DNA of 53,698 nt from Fodinibacter sp038210185 (GTDB lineage Bacteria; Actinomycetota; Actinomycetes; Actinomycetales; Dermatophilaceae), in assembly GCA_038210185.1 (NCBI GenBank), contig JBBQWX010000010.1, positions 1-53,698 on the forward strand, read 5' to 3'. Below the pieces are notes generated by a model. The model saw only the letters and a list, made by a program, of their open reading frames with translations, searched no databases and was not told the DNA's origin. Position numbers and translations under genes: made by a program. Position 1 is the stretch's first letter, and each line of letters begins with the position of its first letter. Shown here piece by piece: positions 1 through 7,529 of this stretch.

Positions 1-146
1 CCCACCTGGCCACCTTGACCCGCAACGACATCCGCTACGGGACCGAGCCGACACTGCCCACCGTGCCCACCCTGACCGAGGCCACCCCCACCCAACGGCG
101 AGCCTTCGAGTTGCTCGGCGCGCGTATCCCGCTAACCCTGATGTAG
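1..146 (+). CDS. C-terminal end of a transposase (partial)
   Basis: Only the last 47 codons are in the window, read from position 3 to the TAG at 144-146. The end contains TPTQRRAFELLGARIPLTL, which resembles the C-terminus of actinobacterial DDE transposases of the IS1634/IS4 kind; this family call rests on memory of similar tails. Nothing of the catalytic core is visible. A perfect hairpin follows 25 bp downstream and a tRNA gene lies beyond it, so an insertion sequence appears to end near 150-170. It could be intact or a remnant. Confidence 0.5.
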   Translation, partial: HLATLTRNDIRYGTEPTLPTVPTLTEATPTQRRAFELLGARIPLTLM

Positions 147-171
147 CCAGAACACCCGAAACTGACAACGA

Positions 172-198
172 CGAAACCCCTGCTCAGCAGGGGTTTCG
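172..198 (+). terminator. Perfect 13-bp hairpin after the transposase
   Basis: The sequence cgaaacccctgct, a one-base centre, and its exact reverse complement form a 27-nt palindrome. There is no T-run, as is common in high-GC actinobacteria. It lies between a plus-strand transposase end and a minus-strand tRNA, so it can end transcription from both sides. Confidence 0.65.
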
Positions 199-288
199 CA
201 CGTCACAGCAGACGTAACTTCGGCTTAAAGCGCCAGGGGTGCGGGTGGTACGGACCGGGCGCGAATGCCCTGAACTGCGCGAACGTGC

Positions 289-362
289 TGGAGCCGGTGA
301 CGGGAATCGAACCCGCGTGTCCAGCTTGGGAAGCTGGCGCTCTACCATTGAGCTACACCGGC
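289..362 (-). tRNA. tRNA-Gly (anticodon CCC)
   Basis: On the minus strand the cloverleaf has acceptor GCCGGTG/CACCGGC, D arm TAGCTCAATGGTAGAGC, anticodon stem CCAGC/GCTGG with loop TTCCCAA (anticodon CCC), and T arm with GGTTCGATTCC. The 3' CCA is encoded (289-291). It reads GGG codons. Confidence 0.95.
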
Positions 363-502
363 GTGCCGGGTCGCAGGTCAGCGGGCGACCGCCCCGGCGC
401 CGGGAAGTCTAACCCAACCGGGTGGTCGGTCCGGAAGCCGCCTCCCTCCTGCAGCCCACCGCGTGCCCCATCCCGACGGTCCCCCCGGGGTACCCTGACG
501 CC

Positions 503-1078
503 GTGCTGCTCTCCGACCGCGACATCAGGGCCGAGATCGAGTCCGGGCGGGTCCGTCTTGACCCGTGGGACCCCGACATGGTCCAGCCGAGCAGCGTCGA
601 CGTGCGGCTTGACAAGTTCTTCCGGCTGTTCGACAACCACAAGTACCCCGTCATCGACCCGGCACTGGACCAGGCCGACCTGACGCGGCTCGTCGAGGTC
701 GACCCCGCCGAGGGGTTCGTGCTGCACCCTGGCGAGTTCGTGCTGGGCAGCACCCTCGAGATGGTCTCGCTGCCCGACGACCTCGCCGCCCGGGTCGAGG
801 GCAAGTCGAGCCTTGGGCGGCTCGGCCTGCTCACCCACGCGACGGCCGGTTTCGTCGACCCGGGCTTCACCGGGCACGTCACCCTCGAGCTGTCGAACGT
901 CGCGACCCTGCCGATCATGCTGTGGCCCGGCATGAAGATCGGCCAGCTCGCGTTCTTCCGGCTCTCGTCGTCGGCGGAGAACCCCTACGGCTCCGCCAAC
1001 CACGGCTCCCACTACCAGGGTCAGCGGGGGCCGACGGCCAGCCGCAGCTTCCAGAACTTCCACCGCGCCGACGTCTGA
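503..1078 (+). CDS. dcd: dCTP deaminase (dUMP-forming type likely)
   Basis: The 191-residue protein converts dCTP to dUTP, or directly to dUMP in the bifunctional actinobacterial form, supplying precursor for thymidylate. It starts at a GTG (VLLSDRDIRAEI); in-frame codons upstream do not look like this family. Visible family motifs are QPSSVDVRL near the N-terminus, EGKSSLGRLGL in the middle, and HATAGFVDPGFTGHVTLEL, which carries the catalytic Glu and trimer contacts. The length matches the mycobacterial enzyme (about 190 residues), which both deaminates and hydrolyses; assigning that second activity here is inference from lineage. It stands alone between tRNA-Gly and a hydrolase gene. Confidence 0.95.
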   Translation: MLLSDRDIRAEIESGRVRLDPWDPDMVQPSSVDVRLDKFFRLFDNHKYPVIDPALDQADLTRLVEVDPAEGFVLHPGEFVLGSTLEMVSLPDDLAARVEGKSSLGRLGLLTHATAGFVDPGFTGHVTLELSNVATLPIMLWPGMKIGQLAFFRLSSSAENPYGSANHGSHYQGQRGPTASRSFQNFHRADV

Positions 1079-1187
1079 CGCTCGTGGGCAGCGCGCCCGG
1101 AACGAGCCACCAGTCGGACATCCGGAAACGCCACCGCTGCGAACCACCGGGTGACACGGACGTCCCGTGCACGGGAGGGGAGCATCC

Positions 1188-1883
1188 ATGCAAGACAGCC
1201 GGTTGAGCGCGGCGGCTGCCACGAGCCCGGCCGACCCCTTGCTGACGCCCAAGGGGGGTGCGGGTGCGGAACTGCGGGGCCACGTGCCGCAGCATCCGGC
1301 CGGCGTCGTCCTGGTGCTCCACGGAGGTGCGCAGGCCAGCCGCACCCCGGTCGCCTGGTGGCGTCTGCCGGTGGTGCGGATGGCGCCCTTCGCGTCGACG
1401 ATCACCCGGCGCAGCGGCGACGACCTCGTCGTGCTGCGCCTGAAGAACCGGGTGCGCGGCTGGAACGGCACCCGTCAGGACCCCGTCAACGATGCCCGGT
1501 GGGCGCTCGACCGCATCCGACGACTTCTGCCCGGGCTGCCCGTCGTGCTCGTCGGGCACTCGATGGGTGGGCGGGTCGCGCTGCACCTCGCTGCCGAACA
1601 CGGCGTGGTCGGGGTCGCGGCGCTGGCTCCTTGGGTCGACCCCGACGTGCGTCGTCCCCGCCCCAGCACCGCGGTGCTGCTCGTGCACGGGTCGGACGAC
1701 CGGGTCACCGACCCGCGCCGTACGGCAGTGCTCGCGCGCCGCTTCGCGCACAGCGGGGTCGACGTGCGTCACATCGAGGTCGAGGGCGGCAGCCACGCGA
1801 TGCTCAAGGATGCCGGCCGGTGGCACGACGTGGTCGCCGACTTCGTCACGGACGTGCTGTTCGGCCCAGACCGACCCAGCTGA
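1188..1883 (+). CDS. Alpha/beta-hydrolase, cytoplasmic
   Basis: The 231-residue protein has the nucleophile elbow GHSMGG, an acid region LLVHGSDDRVTDP and a C-terminal histidine in GGSHAML, which is the order Ser-Asp-His of the alpha/beta-hydrolase fold (dienelactone-hydrolase or lysophospholipase-like size). The substrate cannot be read from sequence. The ATG at 1188 is chosen because a purine-rich aggggag lies 6-7 bases upstream; an earlier in-frame ATG at 1167 has no such site. No signal peptide is seen. Its last 38 bp overlap the end of the convergent MFS gene, so the two messages are complementary at their 3' ends. Confidence 0.85.
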   Translation: MQDSRLSAAAATSPADPLLTPKGGAGAELRGHVPQHPAGVVLVLHGGAQASRTPVAWWRLPVVRMAPFASTITRRSGDDLVVLRLKNRVRGWNGTRQDPVNDARWALDRIRRLLPGLPVVLVGHSMGGRVALHLAAEHGVVGVAALAPWVDPDVRRPRPSTAVLLVHGSDDRVTDPRRTAVLARRFAHSGVDVRHIEVEGGSHAMLKDAGRWHDVVADFVTDVLFGPDRPS

Positions 1884-3234
1884 CGATTCCGCCTGCCGCG
1901 AGCAGCCCGGCACACCAGGTCATCGCCGCGCGGTAGCCCGCACTCATGGCGTCGACGTCGAGGTAGTCGTCTCCCACCAGGGCGACGACAGCGGGAAGGG
2001 CCGCGACCGCGAGTAACGAGCCGGCCCGGGCCACCGCGTTGTTCACTCCGCTCGCGACCCCCGCCGACCGGTCCGGCGCGGCCGCCAGCACGGCCGCCGT
2101 CAGGGGCGAGACGAGCAGGGCGAGCCCGAGGGCGAAGACCGTCATACCGGGCAGCACGTCCGACCAGGTGGCCCCCTCGCCGACGCCGATCAGGAGCACC
2201 ACGCCCGCCGCGCACACGAGAGGGCCGACCGTCATCGGCAGCCGCGGGCCGATCCGGGCCGACAGGGCGGCCGCCCTCGACGACAGCAGCAACAACGCGA
2301 GGGTGACCGGCAGCCCGGACAGGCCGGCCTCGAGCGCGCTCCACCCCACCGCCTGCAGCTGCAGCACCGTGAAGAGGGAGACCCCGGCGAGCGCCCCGTA
2401 GACGAGCAGGGTCATGCCGTTGGCGACCGAGAAGATGCGGGAGCGGAACAGGGTCAGCGGCACCAGCGGGGATGCCGTGCGCCGCTCGACGAGCACGAAC
2501 CCCACCGCCGCGGCCACGCTGACGGCCCAGGCGCCGGCCACGACGACCCCGGCGGCCTCGGTCGAGGCGGTGAGGGCGTAGGTCGCCGCGCCGAGGGCGA
2601 CCACGGTCAGCGTCCCCCCGACCAGGTCGAAACGCCCGGAGACCTCGGGGTCACGGCTCTCGGGGGCGGCGTGACGGGTGAGGGTGATGACACCGAGGCA
2701 CAAGGGCACGTTGATCGCGAAGATCCACCGCCAGGAGGCGTTGTCGACCAGCCAGCCGCCCAGCAGCGGCCCGGCCGCCGCCGCGACTCCTGACAGCCCG
2801 GCCCAGGTGCCGATCGCCGGCGCCCGGTCCTCGGGGCGGAAGGATGCCTGGATGAGCGCGAGGGCCCCCGGCGTCAGCAGCGCCGCCCCCACGCCCTGCA
2901 GCACCCGCAGGCCGATCAGCTGGCCCGGGCTCTGGGCGGCGGCGCACAGCGCGGACGCTCCCAGGAACCAGGTGACCCCCACGAGGTAGACGCGGCGGCG
3001 GCCGAACCGGTCGCCCAGTGCGCCACCGACGAGCACCAGGGAGGCCAGGGCGAGCAGGTAGCCGTTGACCACCCACTGCAGCTGGGCCAGCGAGGCGCCG
3101 AGGTCGCGCCCGATGGTGCGCAGCGCCACGTTGACGACCGCCCCGTCCAGGATCGCGACCCCCGAGCCGAGGGTGACCCCGGCGAGCATCAGCCGGCCCC
3201 GGGTGGAGCGTCGGTCGAGCGCCGCCTCGGTCAC
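1846..3234 (-). CDS. DHA2-family MFS multidrug exporter
   Basis: The 462-residue protein is a proton-coupled major facilitator of the EmrB/QacA (14-helix, DHA2) type. Hallmarks are the motif GGALGDRFGRRRVY between helices 2 and 3, LDGAVVNVALRTIGRDLG in helix 1, LQWVVNGYLLALA in helix 2 and GPLLGGWLVDNASWRWIFAINVP around helices 5-6 (motif C region). It starts at GTG 3234, sharing GTGA with the stop of the upstream reductase-like gene, so the two are translationally coupled. Reading further upstream in frame only shadows that gene. The natural substrate is unknown; drugs or dyes are usual for the family. Confidence 0.88.
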   Translation of the reverse strand: MTEAALDRRSTRGRLMLAGVTLGSGVAILDGAVVNVALRTIGRDLGASLAQLQWVVNGYLLALASLVLVGGALGDRFGRRRVYLVGVTWFLGASALCAAAQSPGQLIGLRVLQGVGAALLTPGALALIQASFRPEDRAPAIGTWAGLSGVAAAAGPLLGGWLVDNASWRWIFAINVPLCLGVITLTRHAAPESRDPEVSGRFDLVGGTLTVVALGAATYALTASTEAAGVVVAGAWAVSVAAAVGFVLVERRTASPLVPLTLFRSRIFSVANGMTLLVYGALAGVSLFTVLQLQAVGWSALEAGLSGLPVTLALLLLSSRAAALSARIGPRLPMTVGPLVCAAGVVLLIGVGEGATWSDVLPGMTVFALGLALLVSPLTAAVLAAAPDRSAGVASGVNNAVARAGSLLAVAALPAVVALVGDDYLDVDAMSAGYRAAMTWCAGLLAAGGIVSWVGLGRTARP

Positions 3235-3698
3235 CTCGCCTCCAGCCGGACCACCGGGATGTCGCGGGTGGTGCGACGCTCGTAGGTGCGCATCTGCGGG
3301 ATGGCCCGCAGCAGGTCGGGCCAGTGCTGCTCGCGCTGCGCGGGGGTGAGCTCGACGGCATCCACCTCGACCTCGCGGCCGGGCAGCAGCACGTGGGCGC
3401 GCGGGTCGGCGCGCAGGTTGAGCAGCCAGTCCGGATGCCGGTCCTGGCCCATCGCGCTCGCAACGACCAGCCAGGCGTCCGGCGGCTCGGCGAGGTGGGC
3501 CAGCTGCACCGACCGGGGCAGGCCGCTGCGCCGACCGGTGGTGGTGAGCACCAGCATCGGCAGGGTCGGCACGCCGGTGACCGTGACCCGTCCACCCGTC
3601 CACCGGAACAGCGCGGGGTCCACCCTCGCCGCGACGTGACCGACCAGCCACGACCCGGGACGGGTGGCGGAGAACGCGTTCACGGCGCGCGAGTACAT
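3231..3698 (-). CDS. Deazaflavin (F420)-dependent nitroreductase-family protein
   Basis: The 155-residue protein has the family signature LVLTTTGRRSGLPRSVQL, then WLVVASAMGQDRHPDWLLNLRADPRAHVLLPG, which together mark the split beta-barrel Ddn-like family that binds F420 (some members bind FMN or heme). Members reduce quinones or xenobiotics at the membrane. The ATG at 3698 (MYSRAVNAFSATRPG) matches the usual N-terminal helix of the family; a longer reading from 3761 would run into the divergent ABC promoter. Its stop overlaps the start of the MFS exporter, suggesting a two-gene unit for detoxification, which is inference. Confidence 0.8.
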   Translation of the reverse strand: MYSRAVNAFSATRPGSWLVGHVAARVDPALFRWTGGRVTVTGVPTLPMLVLTTTGRRSGLPRSVQLAHLAEPPDAWLVVASAMGQDRHPDWLLNLRADPRAHVLLPGREVEVDAVELTPAQREQHWPDLLRAIPQMRTYERRTTRDIPVVRLEAR

Positions 3699-3763
3699 CC
3701 CGTATGGGTACCACGACCGACTAGGTTGTGAGGCCAAGCCGCCGACCTCGTGAGGGGCCACGC

Positions 3764-4912
3764 ATGATCAGGTTCGATGCCGTCACCAAGCAGTTCCCGG
3801 ATGGCACCGTCGCGGTCGACGAGCTGTCGCTCACCGCGCCCACGGGCAAGATCACCGTGCTCGTCGGTCCGTCGGGCTGCGGCAAGACGACGAGCCTGCG
3901 CATGGTCAACCGGATGATCGAGCCCACCAGGGGCACCATCACCCTCGACGGCCAGGACACCGGGCGGATGAACGAGGCCGACCTGCGCCGTGGCATGGGC
4001 TACGTCATCCAGCACGCCGGGCTCTTCCCGCACCGCACGGTGCTCGACAACATCGGCACCGTGCCGCGCCTGCTCGGTTGGGACAGGAGGAAGACGCGCG
4101 AGGTCTCCCGCGAGCTGCTCGAACGGGTGGGCCTGGCCCCCGAGCTGGGGGCCCGCTACCCCGCCCAGCTCTCGGGTGGTCAGCAGCAGCGGGTGGGTGT
4201 GGCCCGCGCGCTCGCAGCCGACCCGCCGGTGATGCTGATGGACGAGCCGTTCTCGGCCGTCGACCCCGTGGTGCGCGAGCAGCTGCAGGACGAGTTCCTG
4301 CGCCTGCAGGCAGAGCTGGGCAAGACCATCGTCTTCGTCACCCACGACATCGACGAGGCGATCAAGCTGGGCGACCAGGTCGCGGTGCTGCGCGTCGGCG
4401 GTCGGCTCGCGCAGGTGGCCGAGCCCTCCTACCTGCTCGCGCACCCGGCCGACGACTTCGTGGCCGACTTCGTCGGGCGCGATCGCGGTTACCGCGCCCT
4501 GGGGTTCCAGGACGCGCCGCGGTTGCCGCTGCGCTCCGAACGTACCGTTCTGCTCGGCGAGCGACCCGGCACCACGGATGCCGCGTGGCTGCTCGTCGTC
4601 GACGACGACCGGCATCCGCTGGGCTGGGTCGAGCCGGCCCGGATCGGTGACCGACCGGTGACCGAGGCCGACCTGCACCGCGGCGGGACAGTGGCTCGCG
4701 AACACGGTTCTCTGCGTTCGGCACTGGACGCGGCGCTGTCGTCACCGAGCCGGCGGGGCGTGATCGTCGACGACGGCGGTGCCCTGTGTGGCACGATGCT
4801 CGCGCACGAGGTGCTCACCGCCATCGAGGACACCGACAGGCCCGAGCGCGACGAGGCCGACCCGGTGCATGGTGGGGCATCCGCGGTGCACGACGCCGAG
4901 GGCGCCGCGTGA
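3764..4912 (+). CDS. opuCA: Osmoprotectant ABC transporter ATP-binding protein
   Basis: The 382-residue ATPase powers uptake of glycine betaine, choline or carnitine-like solutes. Walker A is GPSGCGKTT (about residues 34-42), the Q-loop is in VIQHAGLFPHRTV, the signature is LSGGQQQRVGVARAL, Walker B is VMLMDEPFSAVD and the H-loop is FVTHDIDEA. The last 120 residues form a CBS-like regulatory tail, typical of OpuCA/ProV proteins that sense ionic strength. ATG 3764 follows a tgagggg site. Its stop shares GTGA with the first permease. First gene of a four-gene operon; a short divergent promoter region (3699-3763) separates it from the reductase gene. Confidence 0.93.
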   Translation: MIRFDAVTKQFPDGTVAVDELSLTAPTGKITVLVGPSGCGKTTSLRMVNRMIEPTRGTITLDGQDTGRMNEADLRRGMGYVIQHAGLFPHRTVLDNIGTVPRLLGWDRRKTREVSRELLERVGLAPELGARYPAQLSGGQQQRVGVARALAADPPVMLMDEPFSAVDPVVREQLQDEFLRLQAELGKTIVFVTHDIDEAIKLGDQVAVLRVGGRLAQVAEPSYLLAHPADDFVADFVGRDRGYRALGFQDAPRLPLRSERTVLLGERPGTTDAAWLLVVDDDRHPLGWVEPARIGDRPVTEADLHRGGTVAREHGSLRSALDAALSSPSRRGVIVDDGGALCGTMLAHEVLTAIEDTDRPERDEADPVHGGASAVHDAEGAA

Positions 4913-5556
4913 CCTGGCTGGCCGACAACTGGCAGACGGTGCTGACCCTGGCGGGCCGTCACCTCTACCTCGCGGGGGTGCCGCTCGTCGTGGGGTTCCT
5001 CGTCTCGATCCCGCTGGGGTGGGTCGCGAGCCGCTGGTCGCGCAGCTACCCGGTGATCATCACCTCGACCGGCCTGCTGTACACGATCCCGTCGCTGGCA
5101 CTGTTCGTGGTGATGCCGATCGTGCTGGGCACCAGGATCCTCGACCCGGTCAACGTCATCGTCGCCATGACGATCTACACGGTGGCGCTGCTGGTCCGCA
5201 CGGTGGCCGACGGGCTGAACGCCGTGCCCGACGACATCGAGCAGGCGGCTACCGCGATGGGTTACCGCGGGGTGCGGCGGCTCCTCGGGGTCGAACTGCC
5301 CCTCGCGGCACCGGTGATCTCGGCGGGGCTACGGGTGGCGGCGGTCAGCAACGTCAGCATCGTCAGCGTCGCGTCGATCCTCGGGGTGAGCCAGCTCGGC
5401 GACCTGCTGCTCGACGGCTACAACCGGGTCATCTGGGGCGAGCTGCTGACCGGCATCGCGTCGTGCATCCTGCTGGCGCTCGCCCTGGATGCCGTCATCG
5501 TCGGGGGCACGCGCGTCGTGACACCGTGGCTGCGGGCGCAGGAGGCACGGGCATGA
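4909..5556 (+). CDS. opuCB: Osmoprotectant ABC transporter permease 1
   Basis: The 215-residue inner-membrane protein has about five or six hydrophobic helices and the OpuCB/ProW-type core: SRSYPVIITSTGLLYTIPSLALF, then the EAA loop region DDIEQAATAMGYRGVRRLLGVELPLAAPVI that docks on the ATPase. GTG 4909 is chosen from the GTGA overlap with the ATPase stop and because the hydrophobic N-terminus (WLADNWQTVLTLAGRHLYLAGVP) begins there. Its stop overlaps the next permease start by ATGA. It forms a heterodimer with the following permease. Confidence 0.92.
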   Translation: MTWLADNWQTVLTLAGRHLYLAGVPLVVGFLVSIPLGWVASRWSRSYPVIITSTGLLYTIPSLALFVVMPIVLGTRILDPVNVIVAMTIYTVALLVRTVADGLNAVPDDIEQAATAMGYRGVRRLLGVELPLAAPVISAGLRVAAVSNVSIVSVASILGVSQLGDLLLDGYNRVIWGELLTGIASCILLALALDAVIVGGTRVVTPWLRAQEARA

Positions 5557-6311
5557 TCGGCTCGGTCCTCGCGTGGTTCACCGACCCGGCCAACTGGCAG
5601 GGGGAGGACGGCATCGCGAACCGGCTGCTGCAGCACCTCGGGTACACGGCGATGGCGGTGGTGCTCGCGGCGCTGGTCGCCATCCCGCTCGGGCTGTGGG
5701 TGGGGCACACCGGACGGATGCGGTGGCTGGTCTCGTTCGCCAACTCCGTTCGCGCCGTGCCGACCCTGGGCCTGCTCTTCGCCGTGTCGCTGTGGCTGGG
5801 GCCGAAGATCCCGGGCGACCTGGCGTTCACGGTGCCGAGCATCCTGGTGCTCGCGTTGCTCGCCATCCCGCCGCTGCTCGCAGGCACGTACGCCGGCATC
5901 GAGGCCGTCGACCCGGCCGCGCGCGACGCCGCCCGCGGGGTCGGGATGACGTCGGGTCAGGTGCTGCGTCAGGTGGAGGTGCCGAACGGGTTGCCCCTGA
6001 TGATGTCGGGGTTCCGCTCGGCCGTCCTGCAGGTGGTTGCCACGGCGACCGTTGCGGCGATCATCGGGCTCGGTGGCCTGGGGCGCTACCTCATCGACGG
6101 CATCGCGCTCGGAGACTACCCGCAGACGGCGGGCGGTGCGATCCTCGTCGCGGTGCTCGCCGTCGTGCTCGACGGCGTCTTCGCGTTCGTGCAGCGCCGC
6201 GTCGTCTCGCCCGGTCTCACCGGCCGCCGTGTCGGTGGTCGGGGGAAGGATTCGCGCAGCGTCGCGGTTGAGGCCGACAGGCTGTCGGCCGATGTCCGCT
6301 CGTCCGCTTGA
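5553..6311 (+). CDS. opuCD: Osmoprotectant ABC transporter permease 2
   Basis: The 252-residue protein pairs with the preceding permease. It has GYTAMAVVLAALVAIPLGLWVG as first helix, NSVRAVPTLGLLFAVSLWLGPKIPG as the ProW-type conserved segment, and the EAA loop VDPAARDAARGVGMTSGQVLRQVEVPNGLPLMMSG. The C-terminus after the last helix is polar and about 35 residues long. ATG 5553 overlaps the preceding stop (ATGA), consistent with coupled translation. Confidence 0.92.
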   Translation: MIGSVLAWFTDPANWQGEDGIANRLLQHLGYTAMAVVLAALVAIPLGLWVGHTGRMRWLVSFANSVRAVPTLGLLFAVSLWLGPKIPGDLAFTVPSILVLALLAIPPLLAGTYAGIEAVDPAARDAARGVGMTSGQVLRQVEVPNGLPLMMSGFRSAVLQVVATATVAAIIGLGGLGRYLIDGIALGDYPQTAGGAILVAVLAVVLDGVFAFVQRRVVSPGLTGRRVGGRGKDSRSVAVEADRLSADVRSSA

Positions 6312-6324
6312 CGGCCCGCTGCTC

Positions 6325-6372
6325 CACCGCACTGCTGCTTGACCGCACTGCTGCTTGACCGCACTGCTCGAC
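6325..6372 (+). repeat. Three tandem copies of a 16-bp unit
   Basis: The unit gaccgcactgctgctt is repeated three times end to end (first base and last few bases vary) in the 117-bp gap between the second permease and the binding-protein gene. No hairpin is formed. Slippage is the simplest origin. Confidence 0.85.
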
Positions 6373-6428
6373 TGATTCCCCGGGCCGAACGCCGGCCGCT
6401 CCAGCACCACAGACGAAGGGACCCTCCC

Positions 6429-7352
6429 ATGAAGCGCAGAACCTCCGCCGTGGCGCTGCTCGCCGCCTCGATCCTCGGGCTCACCGCGTGCGGCAGCTCC
6501 AACGACCCGCTCGCGTCCTCGAGCCCGGCGGGCTCGGCATCCGCGAGCGGCGGGTCCGGCGGGCCGATCGTCGTCGGTGGCGCCAACTTCTCGGAGTCCA
6601 CGCTGCTCGCCGAGATCTACGCCGGCGCGCTGAAGGCCAAGGGCATCGAGGCCACGACCAAGCCCAACATCGGCTCGCGCGAGATCTACCTGCGGGCCCT
6701 GGAGGACAACTCGGTGCAGGTGTTCCCCGAGTACACCGGGGCGCTGGCGTTCAACTACGACAAGGCCTACACCGGCACCGACCCCGACGAGGTCTACGCC
6801 CACGTGCAGAAGGTGCTCCCCAAGACTCTCGTCGTGCTCGACAAGTCCGCCGCCGAGGACAACGACTCGATGGTCGTCACGCGCAAGACCGCCACCGAGA
6901 AGAACCTGAAGACGGTCGACGACCTCAAGGCCGTGGCGGGCGACTTCACGCTGACCGCGCCGCCGGAGTTCAAGGAGCGCCCGCAGGGCATCCCCGGCCT
7001 GGAGAAGACCTACGGCATCACCTTTAAGTCGTTCCGGCCGCTCACCGGCCAGGGCATCGTCCAGGCCCTGAAGAACGGCCAGGCCGACGTCGCCAACATC
7101 TACTCCACCGACCCGGCGATCGCAGCCAACGACTTCGTCGCCCTCGAGGACACCAAGAAGAACTTCGGGTCGCAGAACATCGTCCCGCTCGTGCGGGCCG
7201 ACCGTGCCGAGGAGGTCAAGGCAGCGCTCAACGCGGTGTCCGCGAAGCTGACCACCGAGGCGATCTCCGACATGCTCAAGCAGACCGACATCGACAAGTT
7301 GGATCCCAAGGCCGTGGCCCAGGAGTTCCTCACCGCCAACGGTCTGGCCTGA
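6429..7352 (+). CDS. opuCC: Osmoprotectant-binding lipoprotein
   Basis: The 307-residue protein is the extracellular solute-binding part of the transporter. The N-terminus MKRRTSAVALLAASILG followed by LTAC is a lipoprotein signal with the Cys at residue 21, so it is anchored to the outer membrane leaflet. A Ser/Gly-rich linker follows. The OpuAC-type domain shows IVVGGANFSESTLLAEIYAGAL, EYTGALAFNYD and GQADVANIYSTDPAI, as in glycine-betaine/choline binders. ATG 6429 has an aaggga site at proper distance. It closes the opuC operon and is followed by a terminator hairpin. Confidence 0.93.
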   Translation: MKRRTSAVALLAASILGLTACGSSNDPLASSSPAGSASASGGSGGPIVVGGANFSESTLLAEIYAGALKAKGIEATTKPNIGSREIYLRALEDNSVQVFPEYTGALAFNYDKAYTGTDPDEVYAHVQKVLPKTLVVLDKSAAEDNDSMVVTRKTATEKNLKTVDDLKAVAGDFTLTAPPEFKERPQGIPGLEKTYGITFKSFRPLTGQGIVQALKNGQADVANIYSTDPAIAANDFVALEDTKKNFGSQNIVPLVRADRAEEVKAALNAVSAKLTTEAISDMLKQTDIDKLDPKAVAQEFLTANGLA

Positions 7353-7370
7353 CCCACTCCGCTGACGACA

Positions 7371-7400
7371 GCGCCCGGTTCTCTCGTGGGAGCCGGGCGC
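7371..7400 (+). terminator. Hairpin ending the opuC operon
   Basis: gcgcccggtt (7371-7380) pairs with agccgggcgc (7391-7400) across a 10-nt loop, with one G-T pair. It lies 18 bp after the stop of the binding-protein gene and is followed by ttcgtcg rather than a T-run. Confidence 0.7.
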
Positions 7401-7417
7401 TTCGTCGCGGCATCTCT

Positions 7418-7510
7418 CGCGAAGTCAGGAGCACTTCGCCAAGTCAGGGCCGTACTCGGCCCTGACTTGGCGAGAACCTCCGGAGCCCGCGAAGTGCTCC
7501 TGACTTCGCG
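7418..7510. repeat. Nested perfect inverted repeats (hairpin within hairpin)
   Basis: Outer arms are 7418-7439 and 7489-7510, exact reverse complements of 22 bp. Inside them are inner arms 7437-7452 and 7457-7472, exact over 16 bp with loop tact. All four arms carry the same core, aagtcagg or its complement cctgactt. The element fills the gap between the convergent opuC and EtfD-like genes and can act as a bidirectional terminator. It looks like a mobile palindromic element; homologs were not searched. Confidence 0.85.
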
Positions 7511-7529
7511 GGGCCCCTCAGCTGGAAGG

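Noticed and set aside
353..1471. Long open frame on the minus strand over dcd and the hydrolase
   Set aside because: It mirrors the codons of dcd and the hydrolase; its product is Gly/Arg/Val-rich with no family motif.
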